A DNA stretch of 64,000 nucleotides from Verrucomicrobiota bacterium (lineage in GTDB: Bacteria; Verrucomicrobiota; Verrucomicrobiia; Verrucomicrobiales; DEV007), in contig CAUJIH010000020.1 in NCBI GenBank assembly GCA_963205275.1, positions 62,001 through 126,000 of the forward strand, read 5' to 3'. Shown in pieces: positions 9,589 through 18,554 of the stretch. The notes under the pieces are model-generated. The model searched no databases, was not told the origin of the DNA, and worked only from the letters and a program-made list of their open reading frames with translations. The translations under genes and the position numbers were made by a program. Position 1 is the first letter of the stretch. Each line of letters starts with the position of its first letter.

Positions 9589-10536
9589 TTACTTACTCAA
9601 CTCCAACATTCGCAGAATCGGTGCCTCCGCTGCCTTGCGAACTGATTCAGAGAGGGTTACCTCTGGCTGCAGGTCTCTCAGACAGCGATACAATTTCTCC
9701 ATCGTATTGAGCTTCATGAATTTGCATTCAGCGCACGCGCATCGTTCCGTCGGGCCAGCGATCAGATTTTTATCCGGCACCTCACGACGAAGACGGTTGA
9801 GCATGTTTGATTCCGTGACCACGATAATATCTTGGGCAGGGGTATTGCGACAGAAGCTGATCATTTTCTCCGTCGAGCACACCTCGTCCGCCAGCAGGCG
9901 CACAGCAGTGGTGCACTCAGGGTGGGCGACGATGACGGCATCAGGATACTCATCCTTGATCTGGAGAATGCTGTCGCGGGTGAATTCGACATGCAGATAG
10001 CAGGTGCCGTGCCAAAGTTCCATTTCGCGACCTGTCTGCTGCTGAACCCAGGTACCCAGGTTCTCATCCGGGGCGAAGAGGATCGGCCGATCCTTTGGTG
10101 CCGCTTCCACGATGCGCACCGCATTTCCACTGGTGCAAATCACGTCAGAGAGCGCCTTCACCTCAGCAGACGAATTGATGTAGGTTATTACGTAGTAATT
10201 CTTCTCGCGGTTTTTTCTCAAAAACGCTGCCAGATCCTCTTTCGGACAAGCCATTTCGAGAGAGCATCCCGCCTCAGCATCAGGGATGACGACCGTTTTG
10301 GTCGGATTGATGATTTTCGCGGTTTCTGCCATGAAGTGAACTCCGCAGAAAGCGATCACCTCAGCGTCGGTTTCCTGTGCTCGGAACGCGAGTCCCAGAG
10401 AGTCCCCGACGTAGTCGGCGATTTCTTGGATTTCCGCATTCTGGTAGTTGTGCGCCAGAATCACTGCCTTCCTCTCCTCTTTCAGTGCGAGGATGTCGGC
10501 ACGGAGATCAGTGGATGATGTCAGAGTGGTGCTCAT
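9589..10536 (-). CDS. nadA: Quinolinate synthase A
   Basis: NadA condenses iminoaspartate with dihydroxyacetone phosphate to quinolinate in de novo NAD synthesis, using an oxygen-sensitive 4Fe-4S cluster. The 315-residue protein shows the family motifs AVILAHNYQ, VIAFCGVHFMAETAKI, AGCSLEMACP, HPECTTAVRLLADEVCST and a C-terminal CACAECKFMKLNTMEKL; the cluster cysteines are expected in the GCS, HPEC and CxxC regions. Length is normal. The partners nadB and nadC are not in this window. The start lies 31 bases after the Zn-ribbon bactofilin stop, and the DUF5069 gene follows by 23 bases. Confidence 0.95.
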   Translation of the reverse strand: MSTTLTSSTDLRADILALKEERKAVILAHNYQNAEIQEIADYVGDSLGLAFRAQETDAEVIAFCGVHFMAETAKIINPTKTVVIPDAEAGCSLEMACPKEDLAAFLRKNREKNYYVITYINSSAEVKALSDVICTSGNAVRIVEAAPKDRPILFAPDENLGTWVQQQTGREMELWHGTCYLHVEFTRDSILQIKDEYPDAVIVAHPECTTAVRLLADEVCSTEKMISFCRNTPAQDIIVVTESNMLNRLRREVPDKNLIAGPTERCACAECKFMKLNTMEKLYRCLRDLQPEVTLSESVRKAAEAPILRMLELSK

Positions 10537-10567
10537 AGGATTATACGGGGGATGGAATGAGGCTACA

Positions 10568-11680
10568 TTAGCCGATAATCTCAGGATGGAAACCGTTTCG
10601 GGCAGGAGGTGTGGTAGTGATCGAGGAATCGAGTCGGGTTTCCCCCGTGATCTGTCCTCCCTCTTTCAAATCGAGAGCGACGGCGTTGAGATTCCCTTCG
10701 ACTAGGCCACAAGAACCAATGTAGACCGTACCTGAGCAGGTCACATCTCCGGATACATGCCCTAGAATCTCCACACGATTTGCCATGACGCCAATCGGGA
10801 AACGCACTTCGCATCCCTTCTCTACAACGAGAGAATCGCAATACACTTCACTCCGCACAATTCCGGAGTGACGGAACACTGCCTCGCCCGAGCAATCCAC
10901 TGTCGCATCCACAGGGCCAGAGGCAAAGAGGTTATGACACGCGATTTCGCAATTACCCACTAATCCTCCCCGTCGCGTGACCGTGATGTCTCCGCGAGTG
11001 CGTAGGGTGTGAGACTGTGTGGTCCGAATCTGGTAGTTAGCCAGATTGATGTACGTATTACAACGCCCACATTGAGTCGATTTTGCAAAGGTGGAAACAT
11101 TCTGCACATGACTGCAACGGAAGCATCTCACCGGACGGGTGGCAATCTCTGCAGCACTGCGGTCCTGCTCTTCCGACAAATAATCGGGAGGCATGTGATC
11201 CTTCTCCGCAACCAGAACGGTTTGTGACGCTCCAATCAGAGCCGCCATGGAACCCTGCGCGAGCGCCTCCCGCCCCTGAGATTCAACTCCCAGCACGGGT
11301 GGTTGCATCTCAGCCCCCTCTACTTGATCCGTGAATCCGAAGAATACACTCGCCGGAAGTGGAACTTCGTCACGGGAAGTCGAATCGGAAGAATGAGACG
11401 AGAATGCCTCCGTCGCTTTTGGAGACGGCTCCTCAGGAGAATTCTTTCCTTTGTTCGATGTCTTATCCTTCTTCTGATTCGACTTTCGCTCGCTAGTATA
11501 GTCGGAAATCCCCGATACCAATGGACCAGAATAGCTGATCGTCACGCCTTTGCGCACTCGAAAATACTCTCCGCAATTCCGGCAAAAGGAAGAAATCACC
11601 TGACTGGGTTCCTCCTGTGCGTGTCCGCAGAAGGGACAGGAAACCGAAATCTTTTTAAATCGATGTCGCTTGATCAACAT
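10568..11680 (-). CDS. Double zinc-ribbon bactofilin-like protein
   Basis: The 370-residue protein begins with a CxxC zinc ribbon (CPFCGHAQ with FCRNCG, residues about 15-38), followed by a low-complexity acidic and serine-rich linker. A second zinc ribbon (CFRCSHVQ with QCGRCNTY) lies near residues 183-207. The C-terminal 130 residues form a bactofilin (polymer-forming, DUF583) beta-helix with repeats such as GDITVTRRGGLVGNCEI, CDSLVVEKGCEVRF and GDVTCSGTVYIGSCGLVEGN. Bactofilins assemble into filaments that position envelope-modifying enzymes; the zinc ribbons suggest a nucleic-acid or protein-binding adaptor, which is inference. A classical short bactofilin lies 131 bases upstream and may co-polymerise with it. 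Confidence 0.85.
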   Translation of the reverse strand: MLIKRHRFKKISVSCPFCGHAQEEPSQVISSFCRNCGEYFRVRKGVTISYSGPLVSGISDYTSERKSNQKKDKTSNKGKNSPEEPSPKATEAFSSHSSDSTSRDEVPLPASVFFGFTDQVEGAEMQPPVLGVESQGREALAQGSMAALIGASQTVLVAEKDHMPPDYLSEEQDRSAAEIATRPVRCFRCSHVQNVSTFAKSTQCGRCNTYINLANYQIRTTQSHTLRTRGDITVTRRGGLVGNCEIACHNLFASGPVDATVDCSGEAVFRHSGIVRSEVYCDSLVVEKGCEVRFPIGVMANRVEILGHVSGDVTCSGTVYIGSCGLVEGNLNAVALDLKEGGQITGETRLDSSITTTPPARNGFHPEIIG

Positions 11681-11810
11681 GTCAGAGGATCAATAGCAGC
11701 GCAGCCAATGAGAGCCGACGGAAAGCAACGAGGCTGAGTATGTAAAGAATCACTCCGCCTTCGTGATTCCCCAAAGGAGGGATAAGAAAGGATGAAAAAA
11801 GTGGACGATT

Positions 11811-12287
11811 TCAACCCGAACCAGTTTTGCCTGCGTTCTGACTGGAGCGCGGAGCGCCCACCGTCGATGTCCCCATAAACGTCGCGCCCTCTTCGATCGC
11901 CAGCTTACCCGCGATCACGTCTCCATGAAGTGCGGCATTTTGTTTCAATTCGCATCGATCCGTAACCGTGATGTTTCCTTCGACTTTTCCGTAAACAACG
12001 ACAGAGCGCGTATTCAGGTTCCCGACGATACGAGCGTTTTCGCCCACAGTCAGGTCGCCTTCGGAATTGACCTCGCCCTCGATCCGACCGTCGATGATCA
12101 GATTGTCGGAAAAGCGAAGCTTCCCTTTGATGTGCACATCGCTCGAGAGGATATTCTTTCCACCGCCTGTGCCACTGCTAGACACAGCAGACGGATTCGG
12201 GCGTGACCTTTTGGCTTCAGGAGTTTTGCCGGTCGATTTGTCACCGGCCCCTGAATTGTCTTCTTGATTGGTGATTTGTTCCAGCAC
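11811..12287 (-). CDS. Bactofilin family polymer-forming protein
   Basis: This 158-residue protein has a disordered N-terminal tail of about 50 residues, then a canonical bactofilin core with short six-residue strands (LIIDGRIEGEVNSEGDLTVG, RIVGNLNTRSVVVYGKVEGN and AALHGDVIAGKLAIEEGATF), and a disordered C-terminus. Bactofilins polymerise without nucleotide into cytoskeletal filaments, often membrane-attached, that affect cell shape or wall remodelling. The start is a GTG at 12287. It is upstream of, and in the same orientation as, the zinc-ribbon bactofilin. Confidence 0.92.
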   Translation of the reverse strand: MLEQITNQEDNSGAGDKSTGKTPEAKRSRPNPSAVSSSGTGGGKNILSSDVHIKGKLRFSDNLIIDGRIEGEVNSEGDLTVGENARIVGNLNTRSVVVYGKVEGNITVTDRCELKQNAALHGDVIAGKLAIEEGATFMGTSTVGAPRSSQNAGKTGSG

Positions 12288-12356
12288 GGCCTTGAGTGGT
12301 TAAGTGTTTCGTTTAGATCGAGCCAAAACTCGATCATTACCGGAATCCTAACGCAA

Positions 12357-13772
12357 TCATCCGTATTTGGAAAGTTCTTCTGCAGGATAAGTCCAGATTT
12401 CGCTCAAAGTCGGATGATAATGTGGAATTTTCATCAGTTGGCTCGCTGTCGCATGAAAGTGCATCGCTACCACGATCTCGTGAATCAGCTCGACCGCCTC
12501 CGGTCCCACTGCGGAGGCACCGACGATTTCTCCACTCTTTGTATCGACGATCAGCTTGACGAATCCATGCATCTCGCCCATGAGCATCGACTTCCCGTGG
12601 TCGTCGAAAGGATAGGAGTCACTCGCAAAGTCAATCCCAGATTCGGCAGCCTCGGCTTCGGAGAGTCCCACCATCGCAACCTGAGGATCGGAGAAGATTC
12701 CGAGAAGTTTCAGGCGATCATCAATTTCTCGAATCGGCCCTATCGAGCGCCCGAGAGCAATCGCAGCATTCTGAGCCGCGATTTCTCCTTGCTCAATGGC
12801 GATATGGACGACGTCATGTGGACCGCAAGCATCTCCTGCAGAAAAAATCGTAGAAACAGAACTTCGCTGGTCCGAGCCACACACGATACGTCCGCTCTCG
12901 CTGAGTGCTATGCCCGCTCTCTCCACTCGTAGGGACGTCGTATCAGGATGACGTCCGGTTGCCACGAGGATTTGGCTAGCTGTCACCGAATGCTCCTGTC
13001 CGCCTTGTTCAAAGAATACCGTTTTGCCCGCCTCCGAACACTCGACCCGAAGTAAATTAGTTCCGGTGAAGAGCTGGAAGTTCTCTCGTTCCGTTAAGGC
13101 CTTTTCGAGAGCATGAGACACGTCCGGATCAGCCGAACTCAAGACGCGCTCGCTGCGCTGGATCACTGTGACTCCCCGCCCTAGCCCCTCTAGATAGCAG
13201 GCCATCTCCAGAGCGATGACTCCACCGCCCAGAACGATCATATCCGGAGGCAACTCTTCTGCGTCCAGAATATCGTTGCTCGTCCAATAGTCTGCTTGCG
13301 CCAGCCCTGGCACCGGAGGAATCGACACTACTGATCCTGTGGCAATCAGAGCAGCGGAAAACTCAACGATACGGGCAGGTCCACCGTCGATAGGAGTAAT
13401 CTCGACTGAGGTCGGCCCGTGAAAGGCTGCTGCGCCCCGGATTAGATCGAAGCGTCCCGATTGAAGCTGATCAGTCCGATACGCTGCGAACTCACCGATG
13501 AGACGCCTCTTTCGGCGAATAATCTCGGCGGTATCTGCCCCGAGTTCGCTCACTCGGAGTCCGAATTCCGACGCTCGACGCATCGCGCGAAGACGATTCG
13601 AGGATTCAATGAGTGATTTCGACGGCATACAACCTTTCAGAATGCAGAGTCCGCCCAGCCGACTCGCCCGATCCACCACGGCGACAGAGAGTCCCAGCTC
13701 GTGAGCAGTCCGTGCTGCAGCATATCCGGCACTGCCGCCACCAATGATGAGAAAGTCGTATCGATCTGACAT
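12357..13772 (-). CDS. FAD-dependent pyridine nucleotide-disulfide oxidoreductase
   Basis: This 471-residue flavoprotein belongs to the dihydrolipoamide dehydrogenase, mercuric reductase and glutathione reductase group. It has an FAD-binding GGGSAGYAAARTAHELG near residue 11 and the redox disulfide in GGLCILKGCMPSKS (CxxxxC). The NAD(P) site is VLGGGVIALEMACYLEGLG, the second FAD motif is STIFSAGDACG, and the C-terminal dimer-interface motif is HPTLSE. The conserved active-site pattern suggests a working enzyme. The substrate cannot be fixed: no pyruvate or 2-oxoglutarate dehydrogenase E1 or E2 genes are nearby, so Lpd, soluble transhydrogenase or another disulfide reductase are all possible. 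It is divergent from the DUF1592 gene across 227 bases. Confidence 0.88.
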   Translation of the reverse strand: MSDRYDFLIIGGGSAGYAAARTAHELGLSVAVVDRASRLGGLCILKGCMPSKSLIESSNRLRAMRRASEFGLRVSELGADTAEIIRRKRRLIGEFAAYRTDQLQSGRFDLIRGAAAFHGPTSVEITPIDGGPARIVEFSAALIATGSVVSIPPVPGLAQADYWTSNDILDAEELPPDMIVLGGGVIALEMACYLEGLGRGVTVIQRSERVLSSADPDVSHALEKALTERENFQLFTGTNLLRVECSEAGKTVFFEQGGQEHSVTASQILVATGRHPDTTSLRVERAGIALSESGRIVCGSDQRSSVSTIFSAGDACGPHDVVHIAIEQGEIAAQNAAIALGRSIGPIREIDDRLKLLGIFSDPQVAMVGLSEAEAAESGIDFASDSYPFDDHGKSMLMGEMHGFVKLIVDTKSGEIVGASAVGPEAVELIHEIVVAMHFHATASQLMKIPHYHPTLSEIWTYPAEELSKYG

Positions 13773-13999
13773 GAGAAATCAATCCCTCTGGGATACGGCA
13801 ATCTAGGGCACACATCGAACGAGAGAAACGAAAAAGCCGAAGAAATCCAGTATCCCGTGAGTGCTGATAACCTATCTCGGACGAATCTCACGGATCAAAC
13901 AGTCCCCTGCCCTGCGCCATTGCGCGAAGCGTCTATCTTGTAAATCCTCACTCAAGGCTGATAATAACGACTCTTCTTCCGATTCCGACTTTCTCCCTC

Positions 14000-16900
14000 A
14001 TGCGAAGATCGACGCACGCCTCCTCTGTTCGTTCCGCCGTGTTCTCCCTGGCTGGCGTTGTCCTTTTCCTGTCCATCGATAATTTCGTAATCCAAGCAGC
14101 TCCTGACTGGAAAGAAATTCAGCCTCTGCTGGAAGCAAAATGTTACGAATGTCACGGGGGCAAAAAAACCAAGGGCGATGTCGATTTAAAGATTCTCGCT
14201 GAGAACCCAAACGTCGATCAAGAGCATGAACTCTGGGACGGAGTTCTCGACTCCATCCTGAACGGTGACATGCCACCGGAAAAGGCTGAGCCGCTCGAGG
14301 AGAAGGAAGAAAAAGCGATCATCGCCTGGATCGAGCATGCCTTCGATACGATGGCTGCGACGAATCCTGGCGATCCTGGCCCTGTCACGATGAGGCGACT
14401 GACCAATGGCGAATATGATCGAACCATTCGCGACCTCACTGGCCACTCCTATCATCTCGCCAGCGAGTTTCAGGCCGACGGTGGGGGGGGAGAGGGATTC
14501 GCGAATACTGGTGACATCCTGTTTTTCAGCTCCGCCTCTCTCGACAAGTACTTCGGTGCCGCACGAAAGCTCGCCGAGCATGCCACGTTCCTGCCGGGTG
14601 AAGGGCCGATCTTTCACGAATCACGCATCGGTCTGCGTGGAGCGGAGCAGATTAAAGCACAGGCCGAACAGGGACTCTACGTCTGGTATCAGGAGAAGGC
14701 GGCTCCTCACCTGCCCGGAGATTTCGACGATCTGCGCATCCGGGACTATCTAATCGCCTGCTGGAAACATCGCTATTTAAAGACTTCACTGGAGGCCCTA
14801 GCGAAGGAGGAAAAGCTGACGCTACCCTTTCTGCAAAATTGGTGGAATCTGCTCAACTCCACCGAACCAAAATCACGCTATCTCGACCTGCTTCGCGTCC
14901 CTTGGCGCGACTTGGCGGGACCCGATTCCGCAAAAGCTCTCGATATCCCCACGGCGGTTCGCGACAGAATCCTTGTGATCGAGACTGATCAACTCTCTTG
15001 GAATAACGCTAAAAAGCCGGGGAGTGGTGTTCAGCGCCGCCAACAGGACGCCGATGGCATTCGTCCCTACCCCATGGAAGGGCCTGTCGCAGGGCACCGC
15101 GAGGTAATCCTCTGCTTTGGCAACGCAGGGGACGGGAATAAAGGAGATATCGCCTTAGTGAAGAAGATCGTTGTGAAAACGCCTAAAACGTCGATGGATT
15201 ATTTCTCTTGGCTCAATGATCGCATCGCGGAGTTAGAAAAGAGAATTGCGACGACACCTCCGCCTGCGGATGTCGAAGCGAGGAAAAATGAACTCGATTC
15301 ACTCAAAGTGACGCGCAGCCTCTTTGGCAAGCATCCGCTGGAAGGTCGAAAGATCGAGCCGAGTGTTCTGGCTGTCACGGCTCCGAGGGCGATCACCCTA
15401 CCTTTGCCTGAAGGCGCAAGCTGGGCACGAGCCGAAACATGGCTCGACCTAGAGAATCCTGAGATCGACGCCGCCACCATGCAATGGAAGATGATCACTG
15501 GCAAGCTTGGGCGACCTCTGGATCGAGTGCTACCGGGCGTACTCACGATCTGGAAAGTTCGCACCTCAGCATCTGCTCGGACGATGGGTGAGTTCCACCA
15601 GATGAAACTAGCCCTCCCCGATATGTTCGAGCGTCGTTTGGAAGAAGTCGCACGCAATCTATACCGTCCGCCAAAGGGTGGATTCGGCGTTTATTACTTC
15701 AATGACGAGCAGCTTGGAGCTATGCTGAGTCAAAAAGAGAAAGACCAGCTCACGGCGATGAAGAAGGATTGGCGTCTTGTGACTCAACGTCAGCTAAACC
15801 CACAACAGGCACAGGAATATGATACCTCTATGGTGGCTCACCTTTATCGCTTCGCCTCTCTCGCCTGGCGTCGCCCGCTGGCCAATGAAGAAAGGAAGGC
15901 ACTTTCTGATTTCTACCAAAAACGTGTCTCCGAGGGACTGAATCGCGAATCGGCTGGACGGGAAGGACTCGTACGCATCCTGGTTTCTCCGCATTTCCTT
16001 TTTAAAGCAGAAACTTTGCCTGCCGAAGGGATTTTGGCTAGCATCAAGGGTGGAACACCGCAAGAGGGCGACTTGGCTCTGAATTCATGGGAGGTCGCTT
16101 CACGCCTGAGCTACTTCCTCTGGGCGACGATGCCCGACGAAGAACTACGGCAACTGGCCGCGAAGGACCGCTTGCGCGACCCAGCAATTCTCATTTCCCA
16201 AGCTAAGCGAATGCTCAAAGATCCCCGGGCAATCGCCCTCGCCGAAGAGTTCGCCGGGCAGTGGTTCAAATTTTCCGACTTTGAGCGGCATGATGGAGTT
16301 AACACCAAGCGCTTTCCCGAGATGACGCCCGAACTACGCAGTGATATGAAGCGCGAAACGGTGGAGTTTTTCTCCCGTTTGTTCCGAGAGGATCGCCGCG
16401 TTATGGATATCGTACTCGGAGAGACGACTTTCCTTAACGAGCGCCTCGCTACCCTCTACGGAGTGCCGAATGTAAAGGGGCCGGAGTTCCGCGAGGTGAA
16501 AGTCACCGACCAGCATCGCGGTGGACTTCTCGGCATGGGAGCCATCCTCACGAAAACTTCGCGCCCGGATCGCACCAGCCCCATCCTGCGCGGAGACTTC
16601 CTATACAACGTCGTGCTCGGCTACTCCTCTCCGCCTCCGCCTCCGAACGTGCCGGAGCTCAAAAACGTAGGAGAGAAGCCCTCCTCCCTGCGTGAATCCA
16701 TGCGCCTACACAGCCTCGAGCGATCCTGCGCCGTCTGTCACGAACGCATCGATCCGCTAGGTTTCTCGCTGGAGAGCTTCGATCCTATCGGACGCTTCCG
16801 CGCTGCTGACATCGCAGGTGATCCGATCGACGATACAGGGACACTGATCGACGGTAGCACTTTCAAAGGCATGACCGGATTGCGCGAGCAGTTCCGGAAG

Positions 16901-17116
16901 GACAAAGCTCAGTTCATCCGAAACTTTTCGAAAAAACTCACGGGATACGCCCTCGGACGTGGGATTCTCCCCACGGACAACGATCTTCTTGATCAGATCG
17001 CGACAGCTCTCGATCAGCACGATGGGCGCGTTTCCGCAATTGTGTCTCAAATTGTCCTCAGCCGCCAGTTTCTCCATCGGCGCTTCGATACCCCCGTCCT
17101 CGCGGCGACTCCCTGA
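14000..17116 (+). CDS. DUF1592/DUF1588-type exported cytochrome c-like protein
   Basis: The 1,038-residue protein starts with a signal peptide (hydrophobic residues about 12-33). A CxxCH haem-binding motif (CYECHGG, Cys48 and Cys51, His52) matches a planctomycete-type cytochrome domain. It then shows the family order DUF1587 (VTMRRLTNGEYDRTIRDLTG), DUF1592, DUF1588 with a second CxxCH (CAVCHERIDPLGF, Cys910, Cys913), and DUF1585 at the C-terminus. These large proteins are abundant in Verrucomicrobia, Planctomycetes and some Acidobacteria, nearly always beside a DUF1552 gene, as here. Their substrate is not established; an extracytoplasmic redox role, perhaps in polymer breakdown, is inferred from the haem motifs. 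The DUF1552 gene follows 49 bases later. Confidence 0.93.
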   Translation: MRRSTHASSVRSAVFSLAGVVLFLSIDNFVIQAAPDWKEIQPLLEAKCYECHGGKKTKGDVDLKILAENPNVDQEHELWDGVLDSILNGDMPPEKAEPLEEKEEKAIIAWIEHAFDTMAATNPGDPGPVTMRRLTNGEYDRTIRDLTGHSYHLASEFQADGGGGEGFANTGDILFFSSASLDKYFGAARKLAEHATFLPGEGPIFHESRIGLRGAEQIKAQAEQGLYVWYQEKAAPHLPGDFDDLRIRDYLIACWKHRYLKTSLEALAKEEKLTLPFLQNWWNLLNSTEPKSRYLDLLRVPWRDLAGPDSAKALDIPTAVRDRILVIETDQLSWNNAKKPGSGVQRRQQDADGIRPYPMEGPVAGHREVILCFGNAGDGNKGDIALVKKIVVKTPKTSMDYFSWLNDRIAELEKRIATTPPPADVEARKNELDSLKVTRSLFGKHPLEGRKIEPSVLAVTAPRAITLPLPEGASWARAETWLDLENPEIDAATMQWKMITGKLGRPLDRVLPGVLTIWKVRTSASARTMGEFHQMKLALPDMFERRLEEVARNLYRPPKGGFGVYYFNDEQLGAMLSQKEKDQLTAMKKDWRLVTQRQLNPQQAQEYDTSMVAHLYRFASLAWRRPLANEERKALSDFYQKRVSEGLNRESAGREGLVRILVSPHFLFKAETLPAEGILASIKGGTPQEGDLALNSWEVASRLSYFLWATMPDEELRQLAAKDRLRDPAILISQAKRMLKDPRAIALAEEFAGQWFKFSDFERHDGVNTKRFPEMTPELRSDMKRETVEFFSRLFREDRRVMDIVLGETTFLNERLATLYGVPNVKGPEFREVKVTDQHRGGLLGMGAILTKTSRPDRTSPILRGDFLYNVVLGYSSPPPPPNVPELKNVGEKPSSLRESMRLHSLERSCAVCHERIDPLGFSLESFDPIGRFRAADIAGDPIDDTGTLIDGSTFKGMTGLREQFRKDKAQFIRNFSKKLTGYALGRGILPTDNDLLDQIATALDQHDGRVSAIVSQIVLSRQFLHRRFDTPVLAATP

Positions 17117-17165
17117 TTGAACGATTCGTGAGTAACCGCCCTCCAATCCTTCCCATTTTCATGAT

Positions 17166-18485
17166 ATGAACGTATCTCGCCGTAAATTCCTTCGAGGCAC
17201 TGGAGTTGCCCTCGGTCTTCCCTGGCTTGAATCCATCGCCGCTTTTGGAGCCGAAACTGCGAAGTCCCATACTGCCCCACGCCGACTGGCGGTCTGCTTC
17301 ACAGGTAATGGAGTGAATCCTCACCACTGGGGAGCCACCATGGATGACGGTGGTATTCAGTTTGCCAACTCTCTGCGTCCGCTCGAGCCGATACGGAACA
17401 AAGTCATCACCTTCAAGGGTCTGTGGAATCCAACTACCATCGAAGGCGAAGGTGGGCACTACCCTAAAATGAATATCCTGTCTGGGCTCCGAGTAAAAAA
17501 GACTACGACCGATGTCGAAGTCGGAACCACCATGGACCAGATCGTAGCGGCGAAGACAGGGCGAGAGACACCGATACCCAGTGTTATTCTCGGCACCGAA
17601 CGCCCGAGTTACTCCACCGACTCCGGCTTTACCTCCATCTACTCCGCCTACATTTCTTGGAGCACCCCCACCACGCCTGCCCCCAAGGAAATCTTTCCTC
17701 AGCAAGCCTTCGACCAGCTCTTCGACGACGGCAGCAAGCGCCAGCGTGACAAAAGTATCCTCGATCTCGTTCTCGAGGATGCTAAGGGTCTACAGCGGCG
17801 CCTCAGTGCTCGTGACAGCCAGAAACTCGATGAATACCTGCATTCCGTCCGCGAAATCGAGCAACGCGTTGAGCAGGCGGAGCGCATCAGTCGGGCCGAG
17901 ACTCAAGGCAGCGGCTGGCAGCCTACGGTGACGGCCCCGACGATCGGACGGCCCGAAGCCAGTATTCCCGCCAGTTCAGAGGACCATCTGCGTCTGATGT
18001 TCGACATCATGCTACTCGCCTTCCAGATGGATCGCACACGGGTGGCGACTTTCATGATGAACAACGACCTGTCGAACATGCGCTTTCCCAGTCTCGACGG
18101 AGTCACTTCAGGCATCCACGAGTTGTCGCACCATGCCAATGACGAGACCCGACTCTCCCACTATCAAAAAGTAAATGAACACCAAGTGAAACTCTGGTCC
18201 GAGTTCCTTCAAAAAATGGATGCTACAAATGAAGGCGAACGCAGTCTTCTGGAAAACAGTATGATCCTGCTTACCAGTAGTCTCATGGACGGGAACGCCC
18301 ACGACTCGCGCCAGTTACCTGTCGTGCTGGCAGGACTGGGCGGAGGAACGATCAAAGGAGGCCAGGCCTACGATCTGAGTGAGGACCCGAACCGAAGGCT
18401 CTGCCGTCTTCACATCGCCTTGATGGATCGCATGGGCGTCCGTGTCGAGCACTTCGGCGATGCCGATCAGGCCTTGGCGATCTAA
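17166..18485 (+). CDS. DUF1552 family protein with Tat signal
   Basis: The 439-residue protein begins MNVSRRKFLRGTGVALGLP, a clear twin-arginine export signal, so it is probably folded in the cytoplasm and exported to the periplasm. The body matches DUF1552: CFTGNGVNPHHWG, FKGLWNPTTIEGEGGHYPKM, SYISWS-like segments, RDSQKLDEYLHSVREIEQRV and the late ISGIHELSHH-like region (GIHELSHHANDET). DUF1552 has been placed near the DUF1501/alkaline-phosphatase-like fold, but no reaction is established. It follows the DUF1592 gene directly and is almost certainly co-transcribed with it. Confidence 0.92.
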   Translation: MNVSRRKFLRGTGVALGLPWLESIAAFGAETAKSHTAPRRLAVCFTGNGVNPHHWGATMDDGGIQFANSLRPLEPIRNKVITFKGLWNPTTIEGEGGHYPKMNILSGLRVKKTTTDVEVGTTMDQIVAAKTGRETPIPSVILGTERPSYSTDSGFTSIYSAYISWSTPTTPAPKEIFPQQAFDQLFDDGSKRQRDKSILDLVLEDAKGLQRRLSARDSQKLDEYLHSVREIEQRVEQAERISRAETQGSGWQPTVTAPTIGRPEASIPASSEDHLRLMFDIMLLAFQMDRTRVATFMMNNDLSNMRFPSLDGVTSGIHELSHHANDETRLSHYQKVNEHQVKLWSEFLQKMDATNEGERSLLENSMILLTSSLMDGNAHDSRQLPVVLAGLGGGTIKGGQAYDLSEDPNRRLCRLHIALMDRMGVRVEHFGDADQALAI

Positions 18486-18554
18486 ATGTTTCTTCGCTTA
18501 CCCTTGCTGTCGGTGAATTGATGAATCGATCTCCTTTACCCGTCCTCTGCGATT

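Noticed and set aside
9589-10518. 228-residue plus-strand frame (9832-10518) antisense to nadA
   Set aside because: NadA is unambiguous on the minus strand, and the antisense translation shows no domain or signal.
10540-10545. TATAAT on the minus strand just upstream of nadA
   Set aside because: It lies only three bases from the ATG, so a transcript would start inside the coding region, and no fitting -35 hexamer is present.
14478-14486. Run of G inside the DUF1592 gene as a phase-variation tract
   Set aside because: The reading frame continues intact with family similarity on both sides, and a single run of this length gives no evidence of switching.
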